Assembly: GCF_025263485.1 (NCBI RefSeq)
Contig: NZ_CP079863.1
Location: forward strand, 992,001 to 1,056,000
Source of the DNA: Mycobacterium sp. SMC-2
GTDB taxonomy: Bacteria > Actinomycetota > Actinomycetes > Mycobacteriales > Mycobacteriaceae
Direction: 5' to 3'
Length of the DNA stretch: 64,000 nucleotides
The notes below the pieces were generated by a model. It made no database searches. It saw only the letters and a program-made list of their open reading frames with translations, and was not told the origin of the DNA. The position numbers were made by a program, and so were the translations under genes. Position 1 is the first letter of the stretch. Each line of letters begins with the position of its first letter. Shown here in pieces: positions 56,900 through 64,000 of this stretch.

Positions 56900-57850
56900 A
56901 TGGAGCCACGGGGTAACAAGTTAATTGCCCGCTACAAGGAGACGTACGCCATTCCTCCCGGGGCGGATGTCACCGAGCAGATGATCTTGGATCATTGGAA
57001 ACTGGAAAAGCAATTGACGGCGGAGCTGCTCGAATCCAAACCCGAGAACAGGTGGGAAACGTTCGACCGGTGCTACACCCGCCTCTATGCGGAATTACCG
57101 TGGCTCAATCAATTCTCAAACGAAGCCGATCTCAGGCCGCCTCAGGAACGATTCGGAGGATGGCTGGAACTCATCGGGCCTCCGCCGAAGGCGATTTATG
57201 AAATCGGTTCCGGTCAGGGCGGCCTCATATCCTTCCTGGCTCGCAACGGTTATGCCTGCAAGGGAACGGAGATCACCCGTGAGCGGGGAGAGAAACTTCT
57301 CCGGAGCTCTTACGCCAATCTGTCCTGGGGAGTATCGGACGGGGTGCATCTGGACAGGTTCGAGCCCATCGAGAGCTACGACGTCGTGATCTCCGACCAA
57401 GTGATCGAGCACATGCATCCGGATGATCTGGAGAGCCATTTGAGGAGCGCCCGTGCCATCTTGAAGGAGGGCGGGCGCTATATATTCAACACGCCCAGCA
57501 AATACACCGGGCCGCACGATGTCTCGCGCGTATTCAAACGTCGTAGGGCGGAGGGCATGCACTTGAAGGAATACACCTGCCGCGAATTATTCGAGGCGGG
57601 CACCCGTGCCGGTTTCACCGAAATCCGGTACGGATTCGTGCCGAGAAGGTTCCGCATCATGCTCATGGTGCTGGGGGCCGGAAGGTTCGCCAGGCCCGAC
57701 GCCGTCGGAGTCGTGTTTCTGCGGACAGTGTTTTCGGTCGAAAGATTCCTGGAGACCTTGTCCGTTGCGGGGTTGCGCCGGCTGTGCGCAAGCATTGCCT
57801 GCAAAGTCGGCGTTTTCTCCGAAACCATCTCCCTGGTCGCCCAGAAATAA
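56900..57850 (+). CDS. Class I SAM methyltransferase, AT-richer than its neighbours
   Basis: A 316-residue methyltransferase: AIYEIGSGQGGLISFLARNG (motif I), then SYDVVISDQVIEHMHPDDLE and GGRYIFNTPSKYTGPHDVSR. The C-terminal part includes FVPRRFRIMLMVLGAGRFAR. Base use is richer in A and T (for example a run TATATATTCAAC near 57480) than nearby genes, which suggests a separate origin. It probably shares a transcript with the BcsB-like gene. Confidence 0.8.
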   Translation: MEPRGNKLIARYKETYAIPPGADVTEQMILDHWKLEKQLTAELLESKPENRWETFDRCYTRLYAELPWLNQFSNEADLRPPQERFGGWLELIGPPPKAIYEIGSGQGGLISFLARNGYACKGTEITRERGEKLLRSSYANLSWGVSDGVHLDRFEPIESYDVVISDQVIEHMHPDDLESHLRSARAILKEGGRYIFNTPSKYTGPHDVSRVFKRRRAEGMHLKEYTCRELFEAGTRAGFTEIRYGFVPRRFRIMLMVLGAGRFARPDAVGVVFLRTVFSVERFLETLSVAGLRRLCASIACKVGVFSETISLVAQK

Positions 57851-57872
57851 GGTTCTCGGGTACTCCTGCCAA

Positions 57873-58931
57873 TCAGCGCCGGCGACCCACCACCTCGGTG
57901 ATGACGTCCAGCAAGCCGTCCGCGGCGCGATCGACGGCGAATCGCCGGGCGTAGTGGCGCGCTGCCGCGGCTCCCTGTTCCGCCGCGGTGACCGGGTCGG
58001 CCAGGATGTCGAAGGCGGCGGCAAGCCCGCCGACATCGTCGACACCGACCGGAGGGAGATCCGCTGGCTGGTATTCGGGCAGGCCGCCGGCGGTGGACAC
58101 GATCGGCATGACGCCCAACTGCATCGAGAGCACCTGCACGCCGCTTTGGGAAGCGCGCCGGTAGTGGGCGACCGACCCCTTCGCAGCGGCCAGGGTCGTG
58201 ACCACATCGGAGTAGCGGTACGAACCGCGTTGCCAGCGTGCGTGTTTGGGCAGCGCGCCGCTGTCGAGTGACCCGTCGCCGATGAGCACGAGGTTGTCAC
58301 CGCGCCAGCCGCCCCCGCCGACATGTCGCTGCCAGGCGTCGAGCACCACATCGGGGTTTTTGTAGGGGTAGAGCCGACCGACCATGACAAAGTCGTGACG
58401 TCCAGCGGGCCCCACCAGCGGCGGGACCTGGGCCGGATCAAGGTCGCTGGTGAGCGGAACCACGTGCACCCGCGTGCCGGCAACGTCGCGGCGCGCCGCG
58501 ACGGCGGCTGCGACATAGTCGCTGTAGGCGATGGTGGCCGCCGAGTGCGCGCCCCAGCGGTCGAATATAACGGGCTCGTAGGCCCGCCGCTTCTCGATGG
58601 CGTCGTGCGGGCGGTCGTCGTGCACCAGCTGAATGCGTGGCACCCGGCCCGCCAGCGCGATCCAGCGCGGGTCGCGGACCAGTTCGGCGATCACGACGTC
58701 GGGACGGTACTGGCGGACGCGGCGCCAGGCCGCGAGGGCCGCGGGCCAGGTCGCCGCCGTGCCCAACCGCGGATCGAGCACCAATTCGTACGCGCGGGCG
58801 GCGTCCGACTCCGGATGGAGGTCGGTGGTGACCAGTAGCACGTCGACTCCGCGCCGGCGCAGCGCTTCGGCCTGCACGCGTGCCAGTGGCCGCATCCAGG
58901 GTGAAAGCCAAAGTACCCGAAGGGGATTCAT
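57873..58931 (-). CDS. GT4-like glycosyltransferase
   Basis: A 352-residue GT-B protein: N-terminal RVLWLSPWMRPLARVQAEAL, donor-domain start FVMVGRLYPYKNPDVVLDAW, then LIGDGSLDSGALPKHARWQR, and SVAHYRRASQSGVQVLSMQL in place of the usual E-x7-E segment. The motif GLPEYQPADLPPVGVDDVGG follows. ATG 58931 overlaps the stop of the upstream fusion glycosyltransferase (ATGA). It is the last gene of the wzx operon. Because the E-x7-E motif is weak, membership in GT4 is likely but not certain. Confidence 0.78.
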   Translation of the reverse strand: MNPLRVLWLSPWMRPLARVQAEALRRRGVDVLLVTTDLHPESDAARAYELVLDPRLGTAATWPAALAAWRRVRQYRPDVVIAELVRDPRWIALAGRVPRIQLVHDDRPHDAIEKRRAYEPVIFDRWGAHSAATIAYSDYVAAAVAARRDVAGTRVHVVPLTSDLDPAQVPPLVGPAGRHDFVMVGRLYPYKNPDVVLDAWQRHVGGGGWRGDNLVLIGDGSLDSGALPKHARWQRGSYRYSDVVTTLAAAKGSVAHYRRASQSGVQVLSMQLGVMPIVSTAGGLPEYQPADLPPVGVDDVGGLAAAFDILADPVTAAEQGAAAARHYARRFAVDRAADGLLDVITEVVGRRR

Positions 58932-60916
58932 AATACGGCGTCGATCGCGTCCAGGTAGGCGTCGGTCATCGCCTCCACCGTATAGTGCTTGTGCATGCGC
59001 TCGAAGCCGCGCCATCCGACCGACGGCAACGCGGCGGGGTCTGCCAGGATGCGGGCCAGGTGCTCGCGCCATCCCGACACGGACACAGGCTCGACGACGA
59101 ATCCCGCGCTTCCGTAATCCAGCATCTCCGGCACAGCGCACACCGCCGACGCCGCAACCGGCACCGCCCGGGCCATCGCCTCGAGAATCACCAGCGGGAA
59201 CGCCTCGGAGCGACTCGGGACGCACAGCAGGTCGGCGTCGGCCAGCGCCGGGCCGGGGCCGGGAACCCATCCCCGCCACTGCACCCGGTCGCGCAACTCG
59301 CTGGGGGTTCGGGCCTGCAGCCTCTCCCGATCGGGGCCGTCACCGAAAATCGATAGCTTCCAACGCATATCGGTGAGGCCGCTGAGCGCGTCCACCAGCA
59401 GATGGGGGTTCTTGTGCTCGACGATGCGCGAGAGCATCACCAGATGCGGCGGCTCACCAAGGGTCCGGATCGGGGGAGCCGGGTCGTCGGCCGAGGCAAC
59501 GCCATTGGGGACGATGAACCGCCGTCCCCCGAGCCGATGGTGTGCGGTGAGAATGTCCCAATGCCGTTGCGCCAGCACGATGAAACCGTCGGCGCGCCGC
59601 ATCGCTGCCGTCAGTGGGCGCGAATACGTGGGACCGTCCTCTTCGGGCGGGATATGCGCGGCGACCAACCAGCGCCGGCCGGCGCCGCGCGCGCGCCACA
59701 GCGTGGCGAATCCCGTCTCGGTGTTGGTGTCGCTGCTGATCAGCACCGCCGGCCCCGGGGGAATGTCGACGATCGGCGCCCACCAGGGCTGGCGCACCAC
59801 GCGCACCGAGTGCGGAATCTCCTTGATCAGCGGGCCGAACCGCTGCACGCAGACGATGGTGACCGGGTAGCCGCGGCGGTCCAATTCCGTTGCCAATAAC
59901 GCTTTTTGCCGCTCGGCGCCCCCGTACACCAGGCGGTTGGTCACGATCACGATGGCCGGCAGGTCGTTGCGCGAGCCGGCGCGAGCGCATTTTCCAGCGC
60001 CCCGCTCGGCGGGCTGCAGTCGCTCCAGCAGCGTCGTGCCGGCCAGGTACGCGTCCGCGTGGTGAACGCTGTATTGATGTTCGAGTAGCAGCGCGGTGTT
60101 GGTGCGCGCCAAGTCTCGGTCGCGGCGGTTTTCGTCAGGCGCGACGGCGTCAGTCGTGCCCGTGCCGGTCGCCGGCTCGGCCCGGTCGACGCCGAGTTCG
60201 TCGGCCAGCAGCACCCGCCAGCCCGTCGCGCGGGCGCGGTTTTGCCAGTCGGCTGCCTCGCCGTACCCGAAGAACTCCTCGTCGAAGCCGCCGATGGCGT
60301 TCCATGCCGCACGGCTGATCGCCAGGCAGGTCGGTGCCAAACAACCCCGGATGGCGCGTGATTCGGTGGGTTGGTGGGCATAGAGCTGCGAGAAGGGCGT
60401 GCCGCGCAGCGACTCGGAGTGGCCGGCGGCCGCGACCAGCGCGCGCGTCAGCGTCAGCCGGCGGGCCGCCACGTCCCACGGCGGACGACCGGCCGCGGCG
60501 CCGTCGTGCACCATCGGCGAAACCGCCGCAACCCGAGCCTGGCGAAGCAACTTCCTGGTGCGGGTCAACGGCCCGTGCAGGCGGGCATCGGCCTTCAGCA
60601 AGAGCAGATCGCTGTCGCCCGGTGTGTGGGCGACGAGCACGTTGAAGGCCGCGGCGAAGCCGAGGTTCACCGGTCCCGGCACCCAGTGAACCGCCGGGTG
60701 CCCTGCGGCCGGTTCCGCACCGCCGGGAGATCCCTCACCCCCGTAGACATATACCGGTGATTCGGGCAGGTGTTCGGCGACGCTGCGCAGGCACGTCTCG
60801 AGCAAGGCGTGGTTCTCGCCGGGCACGATCAGCACCGCAAGCGGCCGCTCCGAGGGTAGAGGGGCGCTGCCGCCGGCCGGGCGCTTCAGATATGCCCGGT
60901 CCATCTCATGGGTCAT
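58928..60916 (-). CDS. Two-domain glycosyltransferase (GT2-like plus GT4)
   Basis: A 662-residue fusion. Residues about 20-290 are GT2-like: LAVLIVPGENHALLETCLRS, PVNLGFAAAFNVLVAHTPGD, LLLLKADARLHGPL as the DxD-like site, and AIGGFDEEFFGYGEAADWQN. Residues about 320-660 are GT4: IVTNRLVYGGAERQKALLAT, VMLSRIVEHKNPHLLVDALS and SRSEAFPLVILEAMARAVPV with E-x7-E. It could add two sugars in sequence. ATG 60916 overlaps the wzx stop (ATGA), so the upstream 14 codons of the open frame are not used. Confidence 0.85.
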   Translation of the reverse strand: MTHEMDRAYLKRPAGGSAPLPSERPLAVLIVPGENHALLETCLRSVAEHLPESPVYVYGGEGSPGGAEPAAGHPAVHWVPGPVNLGFAAAFNVLVAHTPGDSDLLLLKADARLHGPLTRTRKLLRQARVAAVSPMVHDGAAAGRPPWDVAARRLTLTRALVAAAGHSESLRGTPFSQLYAHQPTESRAIRGCLAPTCLAISRAAWNAIGGFDEEFFGYGEAADWQNRARATGWRVLLADELGVDRAEPATGTGTTDAVAPDENRRDRDLARTNTALLLEHQYSVHHADAYLAGTTLLERLQPAERGAGKCARAGSRNDLPAIVIVTNRLVYGGAERQKALLATELDRRGYPVTIVCVQRFGPLIKEIPHSVRVVRQPWWAPIVDIPPGPAVLISSDTNTETGFATLWRARGAGRRWLVAAHIPPEEDGPTYSRPLTAAMRRADGFIVLAQRHWDILTAHHRLGGRRFIVPNGVASADDPAPPIRTLGEPPHLVMLSRIVEHKNPHLLVDALSGLTDMRWKLSIFGDGPDRERLQARTPSELRDRVQWRGWVPGPGPALADADLLCVPSRSEAFPLVILEAMARAVPVAASAVCAVPEMLDYGSAGFVVEPVSVSGWREHLARILADPAALPSVGWRGFERMHKHYTVEAMTDAYLDAIDAVL

Positions 60917-62376
60917 GTCTGCAGCCCCTTCCGATGCAACGAAACCAATGTCGACCACGAGAGCGGGCCGACCGCCGCACTGGTTGCCAGATAAGCAGTA
61001 GCGGCGGCGGCCAGAATGACCACCACGTGCTCACCTTTCAGCAGCAGCGTCACCGCGACACTCGCCGCGGTTGGTACCAGCACCCGCATCACGAAAAGCA
61101 GGGGCGCGCGGTACCCGGTGTGACGACGAAGCCAGAAGGCGGCCACCTCCATGTTGAACAATTCCGTAAAAATCAGCGCGGCGGCGGCCCCAATGGCGCC
61201 GAACCGCCCGTCCAGGGCCAGATTGAGCGCGACGTTGAGGGCGAGGGTGGCGACCGTGAGCCAAAACCAGAACCGCTGACGGTTGCTGGCGAACAGGTCC
61301 TCGCCAAGGGTGGTCGCGACGAAGCGTGTTCCCACCGCCACGAACAGCAACGCCAGAGTTGGCGCCCCGCGGCCGACGAATTCCTCGTCGCCGAACAACC
61401 GAATGATCGGCCCGGCCAGCAGCATGCCGACAACCGCGATGGGGATCGCCAGGAAAGACATCAGCTCGACGCTGTGGCGCACGAACGCGGCAAACGCCGC
61501 GACATCGCGCGCAAACAGCTCGGTGGCCGTAGAGAGCGTGGACTTGAGGAAGAACACCGACAGGATCAGGGTGTTCATCGCGATCGCGGAGGCCAGCCCG
61601 TAGACGCCCACCTCGGAATGCGTGTTCACCAGGGACAAGATGACTCCGTCAGCGCGCCAGTACAGGACGGTGATCACCGTCACCCCCATCGGAAACAGGC
61701 TCTCCCGCAATAGATCTGCGACCTCCCGCGGCGCGAAGATCGGGCGCAACGAAACGTGCCGCGCCGCCGCGCCGCCCTGGATCAGCACCTGCAGCACTGT
61801 GGGAACGAGCTGCACGACCGCGAACCAGATGACACCGGTTCGTTCCGCTACCAGATAACCGATCACCGCCAGCATGGCCAGCCGGCCGACCAGGTCGGAG
61901 ATGGCCACCGCGGAGAACCGCACGGTGGCCTGGAACACCGGCTCGAGCCGCGTCGTGACCGTCATCATCAGCATCTGCGACGACAACACCACGAGCATCG
62001 CGCGCACGTCGTGGTCCCGGTAGACGAGCAACCCGGACCCGGCCGCCAATGCCGCGAGCGGAAGGCAGTACACCAGCGCCATGCCGTTGCGGACCCGGAT
62101 CAGGCGCTCGAGGTCACCGGTGCCCGAGGTGACGCGGCGCACGATGACGCGGCCGAGACCCAGATCGACCAGGCTCATCCACATGCCGATGAAAGCGCCC
62201 GCGATGGTCAGCTGGCCATAGCGACCCGGACCAAGATAGCGAGCGGTGATCGCCACCGAGACCGCCGAGGCCACCATTCCGAATACCCGGCAGACCAGCT
62301 GGATCGAGACCGCGCGAGCCAACCGCGCGAGGCGCCCCGACGGCACGACCTCACTGGGACCCGTCGACTCAGTCAT
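60913..62376 (-). CDS. Wzx-type polysaccharide flippase (MATE/MVF-like)
   Basis: A 487-residue membrane protein with about twelve to fourteen helices. Typical features are VSIQLVCRVFGMVASAVSVA, then ITARYLGPGRYGQLTIAGAF, and later ADGVILSLVNTHSEVGVYGL, the family-typical segment for Wzx/RfbX. Wzx moves lipid-linked repeat units across the membrane for Wzy. ATG 62376 (MTESTGPSEVVPSGRLARLA) is preferred; the frame is open 16 codons upstream. It leads a three-gene operon with two glycosyltransferases. Dyad site C lies about 140-170 bp upstream. Confidence 0.84.
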   Translation of the reverse strand: MTESTGPSEVVPSGRLARLARAVSIQLVCRVFGMVASAVSVAITARYLGPGRYGQLTIAGAFIGMWMSLVDLGLGRVIVRRVTSGTGDLERLIRVRNGMALVYCLPLAALAAGSGLLVYRDHDVRAMLVVLSSQMLMMTVTTRLEPVFQATVRFSAVAISDLVGRLAMLAVIGYLVAERTGVIWFAVVQLVPTVLQVLIQGGAAARHVSLRPIFAPREVADLLRESLFPMGVTVITVLYWRADGVILSLVNTHSEVGVYGLASAIAMNTLILSVFFLKSTLSTATELFARDVAAFAAFVRHSVELMSFLAIPIAVVGMLLAGPIIRLFGDEEFVGRGAPTLALLFVAVGTRFVATTLGEDLFASNRQRFWFWLTVATLALNVALNLALDGRFGAIGAAAALIFTELFNMEVAAFWLRRHTGYRAPLLFVMRVLVPTAASVAVTLLLKGEHVVVILAAAATAYLATSAAVGPLSWSTLVSLHRKGLQT

Positions 62377-62459
62377 TGCCCGTGGCCCCTCGCGACCTCC
62401 GTTGCCTGCTACGACGGCTTGCACCGTTCATTCCATGCCGGGTAGATGCGTACCTGGCA

Positions 62460-62560
62460 GGGATCAGCTGCAATTCGCTGCCCACTTTTGCGCTGGACCG
62501 CACAGACCGATAGGGGACTTGGACCAGAAGCGAAGAGCCATAGTGCCCTGATGCGGGTCG
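62460..62560. repeat. Promoter-proximal repeat (copy C)
   Basis: About 100 bp here and at 63045-63145 are similar in the same orientation, from a TTTGCG-containing stretch through CCGAT/CCAATAGGG and GCGAAGAGCCATAGTGCCC. Both lie upstream of minus-strand genes and contain a GGG(C/G)ACT dyad. Confidence 0.6.
62513..62548. promoter_or_regulatory. Dyad site C, DosR-like paired half-sites
   Basis: GGGGACT (62513-62519), 22 bases, AGTGCCC (62542-62548). The left half reads GGGGACTTGGACC, close to the DosR half-site. Its location is upstream of the wzx operon (start 62376). The downstream half is identical over 18 bases to site B. Confidence 0.6.
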
Positions 62561-62582
62561 CGCCTGGCAAACCACGGCCGCC

Positions 62583-63005
62583 TCAGGGCTTCTCACGCAC
62601 CGGCGCAATAACGTCCGAGCAATAGATGTTGCGCGCCGCAACCTCCGCGAGCCCGACCTGCAGATCGAAGTAACTCGGATGACGTGCCGCGATCAGGCTG
62701 CCCCCGGCCGGTATCTTCGCGCCGGCCCGAGCATCTCTTTCCACGGTGCAGACATCGTGCGCGTCCTTGACCAACGTTTTGTCATCCGGCCACCGCCAAT
62801 GCTTTTGGCCCCAGGTACGGCAACGAGTGGTATCCAAGACCTCACTGTGTGCGCAGGGATTGTGGATCACCGCCAGGTAATGGTTGTCCCGAGCGTTGAA
62901 TTCAGTCATTGACAGCACCGCAAACACAACCGTCATCACCATTCCGGCCGTCAAGGAAGCATGCGCAATGATTGCGCACCGGCGACCTCGGCAATGGGTC
63001 GGCAT
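62583..63005 (-). CDS. Small membrane-anchored protein of unknown function
   Basis: A 140-residue protein I do not recognise. One N-terminal helix (about 17-35, SLTAGMVMTVVFAVLSMTEF) would leave about 100 residues outside. That region has five cysteines (NPCAHSEVL, RCRTWG, HDVCTVER, IYCSDV and one near the N-terminus), which could form disulfides. It stands alone between the two copies of the GGG(C/G)ACT dyad, so it probably has a promoter of its own carrying site B. Conservation outside this locus is unknown to me. Confidence 0.6.
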   Translation of the reverse strand: MPTHCRGRRCAIIAHASLTAGMVMTVVFAVLSMTEFNARDNHYLAVIHNPCAHSEVLDTTRCRTWGQKHWRWPDDKTLVKDAHDVCTVERDARAGAKIPAGGSLIAARHPSYFDLQVGLAEVAARNIYCSDVIAPVREKP

Positions 63006-63044
63006 GCGACATCCCTCTGCGGCTCCCCGACGCCACCGGCGCAG

Positions 63045-63145
63045 GGTCTGGGCGTAACTTGTTGCTCAACTTTGCGATGGCGCACCACCGACCAATAGGG
63101 CACTTGGACCCGCCGCGAAGAGCCATAGTGCCCGCGTGCGCGGGC
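63045..63145. repeat. Promoter-proximal repeat (copy B)
   Basis: Second copy of the about 100-bp sequence at 62460-62560, estimated at roughly 70-75% identity by eye, highest around the dyad. Confidence 0.6.
63097..63132. promoter_or_regulatory. Dyad site B, DosR-like paired half-sites
   Basis: GGGCACT (63097-63103), 22 bases, AGTGCCC (63126-63132). It lies about 92 bp upstream of the small membrane protein gene (minus) and about 155 bp upstream of the trehalose-synthase-like gene (plus), so it could serve both directions. Confidence 0.6.
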
Positions 63146-63286
63146 TACCGGCGCCCAAGGCCGGAATGGCCGGTGCCGGCGCGCTGCATGCGGTACAAAC
63201 ATCGTTGTGCACCCGGTCGCGGCCGTTTCCGTCGAAGGATGCCCGATGCTGCGCCGATCGCGTGTGACCTCGCCGAGGATGCGGCC

Positions 63287-64000
63287 ATGACGAGCGAGGT
63301 CGCGCTCGTGCCACGGTCCATGGATCGGTGGCGTGACGTCCTCTCCGTCGAGCGCTGGGATGCCCTCGGGAAAACCATCCGCGTCGCCAGGTCGATATGC
63401 GCGGGCCGGACCGTATGGTGCGTCAACTCGACCGCGGCCGGCGGCGGGGTGTCCGAGATGCTGCGCACCATGCTGTCCTACCTCGCGGGCATCGGGCTCG
63501 ACGCCCGCTGGGCCGTCGTAGACGGTGATACCGAGTTCTTCAGGATCACCAAACGGCTGCACAACTTCGTCCATGGCAACGCCGGTGACGGGGGCGTTCT
63601 GGACCGACGGGAGCGCGACGCTTATCACCGCACCATGCGCGCCAACGCGGCCGCCCTGACGAGCATGGTGGCGCCCGGTTCGCTGGTCGTCCTACATGAT
63701 CCGCAATCTGCGGGACTCGTCGAACCGCTGCAGCGGCATGGCTGTGCCGTCGTGTGGCGCTGTCACATCGGCGCCGAGCTGGTCAACGACCACACCAAGC
63801 GGGCGTGGGAGTTCATCGAGCCCTTCGTCTTCCGCGCGGACCGGCTGGTGTTCTCGCGCGCCGTTTACGTCCCCGAGCAGCTGGCCGGTCGGCCGGTGTC
63901 GATCGTCTCCCCGTCGATCGACCCGTTCGCGGCGAAAAACCAGTGGCTCGACGAGAATTCCGTGCGTGCCATCCTCTCGACGGCCGGCCTGCTGGATGCC
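63287..64000 (+). CDS. Trehalose-synthase-like GT4 glycosyltransferase, N-terminal part (3' end outside window)
   Basis: The frame is open from ATG 63287 to the window end (238 codons). ATG 63239, also in frame, would add 16 residues; GAGGA seven bases upstream favours 63287. The segment VWCVNSTAAGGGVSEMLRTM is the glycine-rich loop of trehalose synthase/phosphorylase-type GT4 enzymes (TreT-like). VVLHDPQSAGLVEPL, VWRCHIGAELVNDHTKRAWE and SPSIDPFAAKNQWL fit the same group. These join an NDP-sugar or sugar phosphate to glucose. The catalytic C-terminal domain is not visible. No trehalose role is proven here; it may make a disaccharide for the polysaccharide. Confidence 0.8.
   Translation, partial: MTSEVALVPRSMDRWRDVLSVERWDALGKTIRVARSICAGRTVWCVNSTAAGGGVSEMLRTMLSYLAGIGLDARWAVVDGDTEFFRITKRLHNFVHGNAGDGGVLDRRERDAYHRTMRANAAALTSMVAPGSLVVLHDPQSAGLVEPLQRHGCAVVWRCHIGAELVNDHTKRAWEFIEPFVFRADRLVFSRAVYVPEQLAGRPVSIVSPSIDPFAAKNQWLDENSVRAILSTAGLLDA

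Overview
The window is high-GC DNA from a slow-growing, nontuberculous Mycobacterium; the M. avium complex is my best guess from general character only. From about 1 to 37 kb it follows the gene order of M. tuberculosis Rv0186 to Rv0216: beta-glucosidase end, mymT, O-methyltransferase, SPW protein, ilvD, ricR, MFS pump, L,D-transpeptidase, TetR, molybdopterin oxidoreductase, zmp1, omamA/omamB, mmpL11, heme carrier, mmpL3, trmB, pckA, fadD4, fadE3, Rv0216. The Rv0193c-Rv0195 and Rv0212c-Rv0213c equivalents are missing. Comparisons with M. tuberculosis are from memory; no alignment was run.

Region 1 (1-9.5 kb) is a copper-responsive patch plus metabolism. A metallothionein gene (mymT) and the gene for its likely repressor (ricR) each carry a TACCC-N5-GGGTA operator. 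The O-methyltransferase gene beside mymT is split by an IS110-family element of about 1.45 kb whose non-coding end may encode a bridge RNA. Region 2 (9.5-27 kb) is cell-envelope export and heme handling: mmpL11, mmpL3, an Rv0203-type heme carrier, two orphan Mce-associated proteins and the Zmp1 metalloprotease. Region 3 (27-37.2 kb) holds a dynamin-like pair, PEP carboxykinase and a small acyl-CoA group.

Region 4 (37.2-64 kb) has no counterpart that I know in M. tuberculosis and looks like a Wzx/Wzy-type extracellular or capsular polysaccharide locus. It contains a Wzz/BY-kinase-like protein with a degenerate Walker A motif, a Wzy-like polymerase, a Wzx-like flippase, three GT4 proteins and one GT2-GT4 fusion, a NodB deacetylase, a BcsB-like secreted protein, a tandem pair of DUF4832-type secreted proteins, seven methyltransferases (two FkbM) and, at the right edge, the start of a trehalose-synthase-like GT4. 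No initiating sugar-phosphate transferase is visible. A 13E12 HNH element sits inside the locus. Three dyads, GGGCACT (or GGGGACT) - 22 nt - AGTGCCC, lie upstream of different transcription units of this locus only; each half resembles a DosR/DevR box. My working model is a methylated polysaccharide assembled on the membrane, flipped by Wzx, polymerised by Wzy, trimmed by the deacetylase and secreted hydrolase-like proteins, and possibly induced by a dormancy- or hypoxia-type regulator.
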